Assembly (NCBI RefSeq): GCF_023634805.2
Contig: NZ_CP106881.1
Span: 2,462,001-2,526,000, forward strand
Origin: Comamonas endophytica
GTDB taxonomy: Bacteria; Pseudomonadota; Gammaproteobacteria; Burkholderiales; Burkholderiaceae_C
Direction: 5' to 3'
DNA: 64,000 nt
The notes under the pieces were generated by a model that saw only the letters and a program-made list of their open reading frames with translations, did no database searches and was not told the DNA's origin. The position numbers were made by a program, and so were the translations under genes. This document shows, in pieces, positions 36,434-45,256 of this stretch. Each line of letters begins with the position of its first letter. The first letter of the stretch is position 1.

Positions 36434-37396
36434 GTGTTGTACAAGCGCAATCCCCAGCTCAACAAGAACGGCGAGCTGATCCACCTGCTGTCGACCGAGG
36501 GCCTGTCCAAGGACATCCTGACGCATATCCTCGACACCGCCGCCAATTTCGTCAGCGTCAACGACCGCGAGATCAAGAAGGTGCCGCTGCTGCGCGGCAA
36601 GAGCGTGTTCAACCTGTTCTTCGAGAACAGCACGCGCACCCGCACCACCTTCGAGATCGCCGCCAAGCGCCTGTCGGCCGACGTGTTCAACCTCGACATC
36701 GCGCGCAGCTCGGCCAGCAAGGGCGAGTCGCTGCTCGACACCATCGCCAACCTCTCGGCGATGGCCGCGGACATCTTCGTCGTGCGCCACAGCGAGTCGG
36801 GCGCGCCCTATCTGGTGGCCCAGCATGTGGCGCCGCACGTGCACGTGGTGAATGCCGGCGACGGGCGCCACGCCCATCCCACGCAGGGGCTGCTGGACAT
36901 GTACACCATCCGCCACTACAAGAAGGATTTCTCCAACCTGCGCGTGGCGATCGTCGGCGACGTGCTGCACTCGCGCGTCGCGCGCTCGGACATCCACGCG
37001 CTCACCACGCTCGGCGCGGCCGAGGTGCGCGTGGTCGGCCCGCGCACGCTGGTGCCATCGGATCTGGCGCAGATGGGCGTGCGCGTGTTCCATACGCTGG
37101 AGGAAGGCATCCGCGATGCCGACGTGATCATCATGCTGCGCCTGCAGAACGAGCGCATGACCGGCGCGCTGCTGCCCTCGAGCCAGGAATACTTCAAGGC
37201 CTTCGGCCTGACGGCCGAGAAGCTGCGCCTGGCGCAGCCCGATGCGATCGTCATGCATCCCGGGCCGATCAACCGCGGCGTGGAGATCGACTCCGAGGTG
37301 GTCGACGGCCCGCAGGCCGTGATCCTGTCGCAGGTCTCGTTCGGCATTGCCGTGCGCATGGCCGTCATGTCCATCGTCGCGGGCAACGAAGCCTGA
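36434..37396 (+). CDS. pyrB: Aspartate carbamoyltransferase catalytic subunit
   Basis: A 320-residue enzyme joining carbamoyl phosphate and aspartate, the first committed pyrimidine step. Carbamoyl-phosphate site [13 protein letters not shown], then [17 protein letters not shown] and [15 protein letters not shown] start at 36434 (a TTG follows directly). Together with the pseudo-dihydroorotase behind it, this resembles the Pseudomonas pyrB-pyrC' holoenzyme; no pyrI is present. Confidence 0.97.
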   Translation: MLYKRNPQLNKNGELIHLLSTEGLSKDILTHILDTAANFVSVNDREIKKVPLLRGKSVFNLFFENSTRTRTTFEIAAKRLSADVFNLDIARSSASKGESLLDTIANLSAMAADIFVVRHSESGAPYLVAQHVAPHVHVVNAGDGRHAHPTQGLLDMYTIRHYKKDFSNLRVAIVGDVLHSRVARSDIHALTTLGAAEVRVVGPRTLVPSDLAQMGVRVFHTLEEGIRDADVIIMLRLQNERMTGALLPSSQEYFKAFGLTAEKLRLAQPDAIVMHPGPINRGVEIDSEVVDGPQAVILSQVSFGIAVRMAVMSIVAGNEA

Positions 37397-37407
37397 GGTC
37401 CAGACCC

Positions 37408-38703
37408 ATGAAACTACTGATCCAGAACGGCCGCGTCATGGACCCGGCCAGCGGCTTTGACCAGGTCTGCGATATCGCCGTCGATGGCGGCCGCGTCGCT
37501 GCGATGGGCGCGGCGCCCGCGGGCTTCGAGCCCGGGCGCGTGATCGATGCCAACGGCTGCTGGGTGCTGCCCGGCCTGGTGGACCTTGCGGTGCGCCTGC
37601 GCGAGCCCGGCCATGAACATGAAGGCATGCTGCAAAGCGAGATGGCGGCCAGCGTCGCCGGCGGCGTGACCAGCCTGGTCTGCCCGCCCGACACCGACCC
37701 GGTGCTCGACGAGCAGGGCCTGGTCGAGATGCTCAAGTTCCGCGCCGAGAAGCTGAACCAGTCGCGCCTGTTCCCGCTGGGCGCGCTCACGCGCGGCCTG
37801 GCCGGCGAGGTGCTGACCGAGATGAACGAGCTGACGGAGTCGGGCTGCGTGGGCTTCGGCCAGGCCGACGTGCCGCTGGCCAGCACCCAGACGCTGCAGC
37901 GCGCGCTGCAGTACGCCGCCACCTATGGCTACACGGTCTGGCTGCGCCCGCAGGAGATGCACCTGGGCAAGGGCGTGGCCGCGAGCGGGCCGCTCGCCAC
38001 GCGCATGGGCCTGTCGGGCGTGCCGGTGTCGGCCGAGACGATCGCGCTGCACACCATCTTCGAGCTGATCCGCGGCACCGCGGCGCGCGTGCACCTGTGC
38101 CGGCTGTCGAGCGCCGCCGGCGTCGAGCTGGTGCGCCGCGCCAAGGCCGAGGGCCTGAACGTCACGGCCGACGTCAGCATCAACTCGCTGCACCTGACCG
38201 ATACCGACATCGGCTACTTCGACAGCAGCGCGCGCCTGAACCCGCCGCTGCGCCAGCAGCGCGACCGCGATGCGCTGTCGGCGGCGCTGGCCGACGGCAC
38301 CATCGACGCGCTGGTCTCCGACCACACCCCCGTCGATGACGACGCCAAGGTGCTTCCCTTCGCCGAGGCCGAGCCCGGCGCGACCGGGGTGGAGCTGCTG
38401 CTGTCGCTGGCTGTGAAATGGTCCGAAGCGCAGCAGGTGCCGCTGGCGCGCGCGCTCGAAGTCGTCACCGCCGCGCCCGCGCGCGTGCTGGGCACGGCGC
38501 TGGGCGCGCTGCAGCCGGAGATCGGCCAGCTGCGCGAGGGTGGCATTGCCGACCTGTGCATCGTCGATCCCGGCACCCACTGGGAAGTCACTCCCGCGGC
38601 GCTGGCCAGCCAGGGCAAGTGCACGCCGTTCAGCGGCTACGAACTGCCGGCGCGCGTGCGCTGCACGCTGGTGGCCGGGCGCATTGCCTTCGAGCGTGCC
38701 TGA
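37408..38703 (+). CDS. pyrC': Non-catalytic dihydroorotase homologue (ATCase partner)
   Basis: A 431-residue amidohydrolase-fold protein directly after pyrB. Active dihydroorotases have the metal motif D-x-H-x-H-L-R; here it reads D59-L-A61-V-R63-L-R65, with both histidines gone. The expected metal-bridging aspartate and a further histidine are also missing (GFGQADVPL, WLRPQEM), although SDHTP with Asp305 remains. This matches the pseudo-DHO subunit known from Pseudomonas, which is needed for assembly of the PyrB dodecamer. A working dihydroorotase must therefore lie elsewhere in the genome. It overlaps plsC by 8 bases. Confidence 0.9.
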   Translation: MKLLIQNGRVMDPASGFDQVCDIAVDGGRVAAMGAAPAGFEPGRVIDANGCWVLPGLVDLAVRLREPGHEHEGMLQSEMAASVAGGVTSLVCPPDTDPVLDEQGLVEMLKFRAEKLNQSRLFPLGALTRGLAGEVLTEMNELTESGCVGFGQADVPLASTQTLQRALQYAATYGYTVWLRPQEMHLGKGVAASGPLATRMGLSGVPVSAETIALHTIFELIRGTAARVHLCRLSSAAGVELVRRAKAEGLNVTADVSINSLHLTDTDIGYFDSSARLNPPLRQQRDRDALSAALADGTIDALVSDHTPVDDDAKVLPFAEAEPGATGVELLLSLAVKWSEAQQVPLARALEVVTAAPARVLGTALGALQPEIGQLREGGIADLCIVDPGTHWEVTPAALASQGKCTPFSGYELPARVRCTLVAGRIAFERA

Positions 38704-39442
38704 GAGGCGCTGGGGCCGTACGGCCCTGCGCCTGCTGCGGCTGGCGGGCCATTTGCTGCGCGGGCTCTGGACCATTGCCTGGCGCTTCCCGCGCCTGTCC
38801 ACCCTGCAGCGCAATGCGCTGGTGCAGGCCTGGGCGCAAGGATTGCTGGCGCGCATCGGCGTGCAGCTCGAGGTGCACGGCACGCCGCCGGTCAGCGGCC
38901 CGGTGCTGCTGGTGGCCAATCATCTTTCCTGGCTCGATATTCCGGTGCTGCACGCGGCGCGCCATTGCCGCTTCATCTCCAAGTCCGATGTCGACTCCTG
39001 GCCGCTGGTGGCCACATTGGCGCGCGCCGCGGGCACGCTGTTCATCGACCGCGGCTCCCGCCGCGACACGCTGCGCATCGTCAAGCTGATGGGCGAGGCG
39101 CTGCGCGCCGGCGATGTGCTGGCGGTGTTTCCCGAGGGCACGACCAGCGATGGCACGGCGATGCTGCCGTTTCGCGCCAATCTGCTGGAAGCCGCGATCG
39201 AGGTGGACGCGCCGGTGCAGCCGCTGGCGCTGCGCTTCATCGACCCGGCCACGGGGCTGGACAGCCCGGCGCCCATTTACGCGGGCGACACCACGCTGTG
39301 GGCATCGGTCTGGAGCACGCTGAGCGCGCCGGCGATCATTGCGCGCGTGGAATATGGGGTACCGCAGAGGGCGCATGGGCGCGACCGGCGTGCGTGGGCA
39401 CGTGACTTGCAGTCGGAAGTGGAACGGTTGCGGCGCGCTTAG
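38696..39442 (+). CDS. plsC: 1-acyl-sn-glycerol-3-phosphate acyltransferase
   Basis: A 248-residue membrane-associated acyltransferase making phosphatidic acid. The HX4D motif NHLSWLDIP, the FISKSDVDSWPL block, RGSRRDTLR and FPEGTTSDG are all present. The start is inferred as GTG at 38696, overlapping the pyrC' end; no suitable ATG exists before the conserved region. Last gene of the operon, followed by REP-like repeats. Confidence 0.93.
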   Translation: MPERRWGRTALRLLRLAGHLLRGLWTIAWRFPRLSTLQRNALVQAWAQGLLARIGVQLEVHGTPPVSGPVLLVANHLSWLDIPVLHAARHCRFISKSDVDSWPLVATLARAAGTLFIDRGSRRDTLRIVKLMGEALRAGDVLAVFPEGTTSDGTAMLPFRANLLEAAIEVDAPVQPLALRFIDPATGLDSPAPIYAGDTTLWASVWSTLSAPAIIARVEYGVPQRAHGRDRRAWARDLQSEVERLRRA

Positions 39443-39491
39443 TTGTTTTTCGCGCAAGTAGAGGGGCTGAATCGCGGTAATCTAGCGTTTT

Positions 39492-39527
39492 GGACCGTCC
39501 ATCCTTCGACAGGCTCAGGACGAACGG
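39492..39527 (+). repeat. REP-like palindromic element, copy c
   Basis: GGACCGTCCATCCTTCGACA then GGCTCAGGACGAACGG, in the 191-base plsC-aapJ gap. It is inverted relative to copy d 43 bases downstream. The gap holds no gene, so the aapJ promoter must lie within or between the repeats. Confidence 0.85.
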
Positions 39528-39570
39528 ATTTTCCGTTGCCGAACTCTCGTTGGACGCACGCTGCACAAAC

Positions 39571-39606
39571 CCGTTCGCCCTGAGCTTGTCGAAGGGTGTT
39601 TTGGGC
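39571..39606 (-). repeat. REP-like palindromic element, copy d
   Basis: CCGTTCGCCCTGAGCTTGTC then GAAGGGTGTTTTGGGC on the plus strand; partner of copy c, ending 27 bases before aapJ. Confidence 0.85.
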
Positions 39607-39633
39607 TTTTCAATCACGGCTACAGGTGTCCCC

Positions 39634-40653
39634 ATGAAAATTTCCCGCTTATCCCTGCTGGCACTGGCTCTGGCCGGCCTGACCTCGGCCCACGCCGGCA
39701 AGACCCTCGACACCATCAAGCAGCGCGGCCAGATCAGCGTCGGCATCAGCAGCGGCGTGCCCGGCTTCTCGGCCGCCGACAGCAAGGGGCAGTGGACCGG
39801 CCTCGACGTCGACGTGGGCAAGGCGATTGCCGCCGCGCTGCTGGGCGACGCCAACAAGGTCAAGTGGGTGCCGCTGGCGTCGCAGCAGCGCTTCACGGCG
39901 CTGCAGTCGGGCGAGGTCGACGTGCTTTCGCGCAATACCTCGGTCACGCTGACGCGCGATGCCTCGATGGGCCTGGCCTTCACCGCCGTGGTGTTCTACG
40001 ACGGTCAGGGCTTCATGGTGCCGGCCAAGACCAAGGTGCAGAGCGCCAAACAGCTCAAGGGCGCGACGGTCTGCGTGCAGGCGGGCACGACCTCCGAGAA
40101 GAACATGACCGACTTCTCGCGCATCCACAAGCTCAATCTCAAGCCGGTGGTGTTCGACAAGTTCGACGCCGCCAATGCCGCGTATTTCGCCGGCCGCTGC
40201 CAGGCCTACACCACCGACGCCTCGGGCCTGGCTTCGGTGCGCGCCAAGGAAGCCAAGGATGCGAAGGCGCACACCATCCTGCCGGACCTGATCTCCAAGG
40301 AACCGCTGGGCCCGCTGGTGCGCCGCGGCGACGACGAGTGGCTGTCCATCGTGCGCTGGGTGGTCTACGGGTTGATCGAGGCCGAGGAGAACGGCATCAC
40401 GCAGGCCAATGTGGACAAGCTCAAGGCCGAGACCACCGACCCGACCATCGGCCGCCTGCTGGGCAAGACCGAGGACACCGGCAAGCTGCTGGGCCTGGAC
40501 AAAGACTGGCTGGTGCGCGCCATCAAGGCCGTGGGCAACTATGGCGAGATCTACGAGCGCAATGTCGGCGAGAAGACCCCCGTGGGCCTGGCGCGCGGCA
40601 AGAACCAGCTCTGGACCGAGGGCGGGCTGATGTACGCGCTGCCGGTGCGTTGA
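39634..40653 (+). CDS. aapJ: Polar amino-acid ABC transporter, periplasmic binding protein
   Basis: A 339-residue solute-binding protein of the AapJ/BztA type (general L-amino-acid uptake). A cleavable signal ends in SAHAGK. The mature part begins TLDTIKQRGQISVGISSGVPGFS, followed by LDVDVGKAIAAALLGD, LSRNTSVTLTRDASMGLAF and GLARGKNQLWTEGGLMYALPVR. It starts the four-gene aapJQMP operon directly after REP-like repeats. Confidence 0.96.
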   Translation: MKISRLSLLALALAGLTSAHAGKTLDTIKQRGQISVGISSGVPGFSAADSKGQWTGLDVDVGKAIAAALLGDANKVKWVPLASQQRFTALQSGEVDVLSRNTSVTLTRDASMGLAFTAVVFYDGQGFMVPAKTKVQSAKQLKGATVCVQAGTTSEKNMTDFSRIHKLNLKPVVFDKFDAANAAYFAGRCQAYTTDASGLASVRAKEAKDAKAHTILPDLISKEPLGPLVRRGDDEWLSIVRWVVYGLIEAEENGITQANVDKLKAETTDPTIGRLLGKTEDTGKLLGLDKDWLVRAIKAVGNYGEIYERNVGEKTPVGLARGKNQLWTEGGLMYALPVR

Positions 40654-40656
40654 GCC

Positions 40657-41703
40657 ATGAGTGCCGAACGCCCGGCGGCCCCGATCCCCGCGCGGCCCGC
40701 GCCGCCGCGCCCGCGCGCCGGCTGGTCATGGCACCATCCGGCGACGCGCGCGCGCATCTGGCAGCTGCTGGCGCTGCTGGGCATCGCCGCGCTGCTGGGC
40801 TGGCTGATCCACAACACCCAGTCCAACATGGCGGCGCGCGGCATCCAGAGCGGCTGGGACTTCCTCGGCCAGACCGCGGGCTTCGATATCGGCGAGCAGC
40901 CGATCGCCTATGAATCGTCGGACAGCTACTGGCGCGCCTTTGCCGTTGGCCTGCTCAACACCCTGCGCGTGGCGCTGGCCGGCATCGTGCTGTGCACGCT
41001 GCTGGGCGCGCTGGTCGGCATCGGGCGCTTCTCGCGCAACCTGCCGGTGCGCGCGCTGTGCCGCGGCTACGTGGAGCTGTTCCGCAATGTGCCGCTGCTG
41101 GTGCAGTTGCTGGTCTGGTACCTGCTGCTGGTCGAATACCTGCCCGATACGACCGAGGCCTGGTCCTGGGGCGGGGCGGTGTTTCTCAGCAAGTCGGGGC
41201 TGGTGCTGCCCTTTGCGCAGCATGGCGCCGACGGCTGGCACTGGAGCCGGCCGGTGCTCGAGGGCTTTTCCATCGAGGGCGGCGCCGCGCTGTCGCCCGA
41301 ATTCCTGGCGGTGCTGGCCGGGCTGACCTTCTACACGGCAGCCTTTGTCGCCGAGGTGGTGCGCGCCGGCATCCTGGCCGTGCCGCGCGGGCAGATCGAG
41401 GCCGCGCAGAGCATTGCGCTCAGCCGCTGGCAGACGCTGCGCCTGGTCACGGGGCCGCAGGCGCTGCGCGTGATGGCGCCTGCGCTGACCAACCAGTACC
41501 TGAACCTGACGAAGAATTCCTCGCTGGCGGTGGCCGTGGGCTACCCGGATCTGGTGTCCATTGCCAACACTAGCCTGAACCAGACCGGCCGCGCGCTGGA
41601 ATGCATTGCCATCGTGATGGCCGTCTACCTGACGCTGTCGCTGGCCACCGCGCTGCTGATGGGCGGACTCGACCGGCGCGATCGCGCGCGCCAGGCGCCA
41701 TGA
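40657..41703 (+). CDS. aapQ: Amino-acid ABC permease AapQ
   Basis: A 348-residue inner-membrane permease of the His/Glu/Gln family with about eight TM helices. The large periplasmic loop after TM1 (NTQSNMAARGIQSGWDFL) is typical of AapQ/BztB. The C-terminal coupling-loop region reads GQIEAAQSIALSRWQTLRLV. A proline-rich N-terminus precedes TM1. It starts 3 bases after aapJ and overlaps aapM by 4 bases. Confidence 0.95.
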   Translation: MSAERPAAPIPARPAPPRPRAGWSWHHPATRARIWQLLALLGIAALLGWLIHNTQSNMAARGIQSGWDFLGQTAGFDIGEQPIAYESSDSYWRAFAVGLLNTLRVALAGIVLCTLLGALVGIGRFSRNLPVRALCRGYVELFRNVPLLVQLLVWYLLLVEYLPDTTEAWSWGGAVFLSKSGLVLPFAQHGADGWHWSRPVLEGFSIEGGAALSPEFLAVLAGLTFYTAAFVAEVVRAGILAVPRGQIEAAQSIALSRWQTLRLVTGPQALRVMAPALTNQYLNLTKNSSLAVAVGYPDLVSIANTSLNQTGRALECIAIVMAVYLTLSLATALLMGGLDRRDRARQAP

Positions 41704-42806
41704 GCGGGCTGCGGACTTCTCCCATTCCCGCCCGCGCCGCGCCACCGCGCGTGGGCGGCGCGCTGGCCTGGGTGCGGCGCGAGCTGTTCGGCAGCTGGGT
41801 CAGCGCGCTGACCACGCTGGCGCTGCTGGCCTGGGCGCTGTGGGCGCTGCCCGGTGCGCTCGACTGGCTGCTGTGGCGCGCCGTCTGGCATAACGATGCG
41901 CAGGCCTGCCAGGCCGCGCGCGGCGTCGGTGCCTGCTGGGGTGTGATCACCGAGAAGCACCGGCTGATCCTGTTCGGCCGCTATCCGCTGGAAGAGCAGT
42001 GGCGCCCGCTGCTGGCCACCGGTCTGCTGCTGGCGCTGGTGATTGCCAGCGGCATGCGGCGTTTCTGGACGCGCTGGCTGGTCATTGCCTGGGTGCTGGT
42101 CTGGGCGGTGGTCTTTGCGCTGATGGGCGGCGGCGTGGCCGGCCTGTCGCCCGTGCCCACCGAGCGCTGGGGCGGGCTGCCATTGACGCTGATGCTCACG
42201 ACGCTGTCCATCGTGCTGGCCTGCCCGCTGGCGGTGCTGCTGGCGCTCGGCCGGCGCTCGCGCATGCCGGCGATCCGCGCGCTGTGCACGGTGTTCATCG
42301 AACTGGTGCGCGGCGTGCCGCTGATCTCGGTGCTGTTCATGGCAAGCTTCCTGTTCCCGCTGTTCCTGCCCGTGGGCGCCACGCCCGACGTGCTGGTGCG
42401 CGTGCTGCTGGGCATCGCGCTGTTTGCCTCCGCCTATCTTGCCGAAACGGTGCGCGCCGGCCTGCAGTCCGTGCCGCAGGGCCAGCTCGAGGCCGCGCAC
42501 AGCATCGGCCTGGGCTGGTGGCAGACGCAGCGCCTGGTGGTGCTGCCGCAGGCGCTGGGCGCGGTGGTGCCGGGGCTGATGAACAGCTTCATCTCGATCT
42601 TCAAGGACAGCTCGCTGATCACCATCGTGAGCCTCTATGAACTGACCGGCTCGCTCGGCCTGGCGCTCAGCGGCGACCCCGAGTGGCGCCCGTTCATGGT
42701 GGAGGGCTACCTGTTCATCACCGCGATCTATTTTGTGGTCTGCGCCGCCATGTCCCGCTACAGCCTCTGGGTCGAGCAGCGGCACGCGCGCGGCCAGGCC
42801 CGTTGA
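41700..42806 (+). CDS. aapM: Amino-acid ABC permease AapM
   Basis: A 368-residue permease pairing with AapQ. Several N-terminal TM helices around a short loop ([29 protein letters not shown]) characteristic of AapM/BztC, then the family core with coupling loop [26 protein letters not shown] and [20 protein letters not shown]. The ATG at 41700 overlaps the aapQ stop, so earlier in-frame starts are discounted. Confidence 0.95.
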   Translation: MSGLRTSPIPARAAPPRVGGALAWVRRELFGSWVSALTTLALLAWALWALPGALDWLLWRAVWHNDAQACQAARGVGACWGVITEKHRLILFGRYPLEEQWRPLLATGLLLALVIASGMRRFWTRWLVIAWVLVWAVVFALMGGGVAGLSPVPTERWGGLPLTLMLTTLSIVLACPLAVLLALGRRSRMPAIRALCTVFIELVRGVPLISVLFMASFLFPLFLPVGATPDVLVRVLLGIALFASAYLAETVRAGLQSVPQGQLEAAHSIGLGWWQTQRLVVLPQALGAVVPGLMNSFISIFKDSSLITIVSLYELTGSLGLALSGDPEWRPFMVEGYLFITAIYFVVCAAMSRYSLWVEQRHARGQAR

Positions 42807-42814
42807 AAGAATCC

Positions 42815-43576
<762 letters not shown>

Positions 43577-43610
43577 GGGACATGCCTTTCTCAGGCTGCG
43601 CCCTGAAACG

Positions 43611-43636
43611 CCCTTCGACAGGCTCAGGGCGAGCGG
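43611..43636 (+). repeat. REP-like palindromic element, copy e
   Basis: CCCTTCGACAGGCTCAGGGC then GAGCGG, 34 bases after aapP. Inverted relative to copy f. The aapP-fbpC gap (43577-44092) holds three copies and a broken GIY-YIG gene. Confidence 0.85.
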
Positions 43637-43710
43637 TAGTGGGGAGGCTTAGGATGGAAGGGGGCGGCTAAAGGGTAAAGAGATCACCATAGGGCAGAGC
43701 GCTTCACCCC

Positions 43711-43747
43711 CCGTTCGTCCTGAGCCTGTCGAAGGATGAACGGCCTG
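43711..43747 (-). repeat. REP-like palindromic element, copy f
   Basis: CCGTTCGTCCTGAGCCTGTC then GAAGGATGAACGGCC on the plus strand. It sits where the original 3' end of the adjacent GIY-YIG gene would be; reading past that gene's stop runs into this element. Confidence 0.85.
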
Positions 43748-43802
43748 CCCTCGAAACCTCGTCCCAATCCCCCCGCATCATCGCTTCCTTCTTCCGACGA
43801 CT

Positions 43803-44012
43803 TCATCCCTTTACCTGCCGCTCGGCTGCAAGCGCTTCTTCACGACTCGCAACCTCCTGCGCAAACACCAGCGCTACAGGCCGGCGCAAAAACGTGTAGC
43901 AACCAGGGAATGCCCCGGCAACATGCTGCGCCACCCGCTGCTCGAGATTGTCCGTATGTCCGGTGTAATAGGTGCCGTCATTGCAGCGTAGTAGGTAAAT
44001 CCAGAAGCCCAT
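43803..44012 (-). pseudogene. GIY-YIG endonuclease-like gene broken by a nonsense codon
   Basis: A 69-residue open frame starting at 44012 (GGAGGA ribosome site) with the GIY-YIG core WIYLLRCNDGTYYTGHTDNLEQRV, the QHVAGAFPGCYTFLRRPV block and EEALAAERQVKG. Homologues continue as a KGW-SR-KKEAL-GDWD tail. Here the Trp position is TGA, and the next in-frame codons after the stop still read SRRKKEAMMRGDWDE, so a single TGG-to-TGA change truncated the gene. The catalytic core is intact and the short product might fold. REP-like copies flank both ends. Confidence 0.8.
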
Positions 44013-44057
44013 GGAGTCCTCCGTGCGGTAGCGGCGGGCCGAGCACGCCCCAAAACG

Positions 44058-44083
44058 CCCTTCGACAAGCTCAGGGCGAACGG
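44058..44083 (+). repeat. REP-like palindromic element, copy g
   Basis: CCCTTCGACAAGCTCAGGGC then GAACGG, 9 bases from the end of fbpC and 46 bases upstream of the broken GIY-YIG gene's start. Confidence 0.85.
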
Positions 44084-44092
44084 TGGTGGGGG

Positions 44093-45160
44093 CTACATTT
44101 CCCTGGGAAACGCCACCACATGCTCCACCGCCAGTTTCATTCCCACCCATTCCCCCACCGCATGGTCATGGTGGCTGGGCACATGCGCCATCACCGTCTG
44201 GCCGCTGGGCAGGCGCATGGTGTAGAGGAACTCCGAGCCGCGGAAGGACTTGCGCACGATCTGCGCCTTGACCTCGGCGTTGTCGTCGTGGATCACGTCG
44301 TCGGCGCGCAGCAGCACGTCGCATTCGCCGTTCGGGTAGCTCGCGGGCAGCGGGCATTCGGCCAGGTCGCTGAGCTCGCCCAGCGGGGTCTCGGCCACCA
44401 CGCCGTTCTCGCGCATCACCAGGCGCGCTGGCAGGAACACGCCATGGCCGATGAAGTCGGCCACGAAACGCGTGGCCGGGCGGTGGTAGAGCGTATAGGC
44501 GTTGTCCCACTGGTGCAGCGCGCCCTGGTTCATCACGCCGATCACGTCGCCGATGGCAAAGGCCTCGAGCTGATCGTGCGTGACGAACAGCGCCGTCGCC
44601 CCCGCGGCCTTGAGGATGGCGCGCACCTCGTGCGCCAGCCGCTCGCGCAGATCGACATCGAGGTTGGAGAAGGGCTCGTCCAGCAGCATCAGCTGCGGGC
44701 GCGGCGCCAGCGCCCGCGCCAGGGCCACGCGCTGCTGCTGCCCGCCCGAGAGCTCGTGCGGGAAACGCGCGGCGCTGCCCTCGAGGCCTACCAGCGCCAG
44801 CACCTCGGCCACGCGCGCCGCCTGCTCGCTCTTTCGCAGCCCGTGGATGCCGAAGGCCACGTTCGCGCCCACGCTCAGGTGCGGAAACAGGGCGTAATCC
44901 TGGAACACCATACCGATGCGCCGCTGCTCGGGCGGCACCGAAAGGCCGGCGCTGCTGACCAGCTGGTCCATGAGGCGGATCTCGCCGTCGCTGACCGGCT
45001 CGAGCCCGGCCACCGCGCGCAGCAAGGTGGTCTTGCCGCAGCCCGAGGGGCCGATCAGCACGCCGATGTCACCGGCGTTCAGATTCAGTGAAACGCCTTG
45101 CACGGCGGCCTGCGGGCGGCCGCGGTAGCGCACCCCGAGTTGGGAGACCTTGAGAAACAT
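44093..45160 (-). CDS. fbpC: Ferric-iron ABC transporter ATPase (FbpC/AfuC type)
   Basis: A 355-residue ABC ATPase: Walker [10 protein letters not shown], signature [15 protein letters not shown], Walker [13 protein letters not shown], switch His in FVTHDQLEA, then a C-terminal TOBE-like regulatory region (from about residue 240). The length and the [16 protein letters not shown]-loop fit the CUT-type group that includes FbpC. Divergent from the permease with a Fur-box candidate between, so iron-repressed expression of both is expected. Confidence 0.92.
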   Translation of the reverse strand: MFLKVSQLGVRYRGRPQAAVQGVSLNLNAGDIGVLIGPSGCGKTTLLRAVAGLEPVSDGEIRLMDQLVSSAGLSVPPEQRRIGMVFQDYALFPHLSVGANVAFGIHGLRKSEQAARVAEVLALVGLEGSAARFPHELSGGQQQRVALARALAPRPQLMLLDEPFSNLDVDLRERLAHEVRAILKAAGATALFVTHDQLEAFAIGDVIGVMNQGALHQWDNAYTLYHRPATRFVADFIGHGVFLPARLVMRENGVVAETPLGELSDLAECPLPASYPNGECDVLLRADDVIHDDNAEVKAQIVRKSFRGSEFLYTMRLPSGQTVMAHVPSHHDHAVGEWVGMKLAVEHVVAFPREM

Positions 45161-45177
45161 TCCTCGATTGTAGGGCG

Positions 45178-45206
45178 GTGCAAATGCTTAGAATTCGCAT
45201 TTGCAC
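45178..45206. promoter_or_regulatory. Strong Fur-box candidate between fbpC and fbpB
   Basis: GTGCAAATGC (45178-45187) and GCATTTGCAC (45197-45206) are perfect inverted repeats around TTAGAATTC. The outer GCAAAT...ATTTGC arms and AT-rich centre match Fur operators known from beta- and gamma-proteobacteria. It lies 17 bases upstream of fbpC and about 50 upstream of fbpB, able to block both promoters when iron is replete. Confidence 0.78.
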
Positions 45207-45256
45207 GAAAGGCCCCGGCCGCGCGCATCCCTGCCTTCCCTCAGCCGAGCCTCATC

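Noticed and set aside
45098..45256. 53-codon N-terminal extension of the fbpB permease
   Set aside because: It would cover the Fur box and the start of the divergent fbpC gene and contains no signal or membrane sequence.
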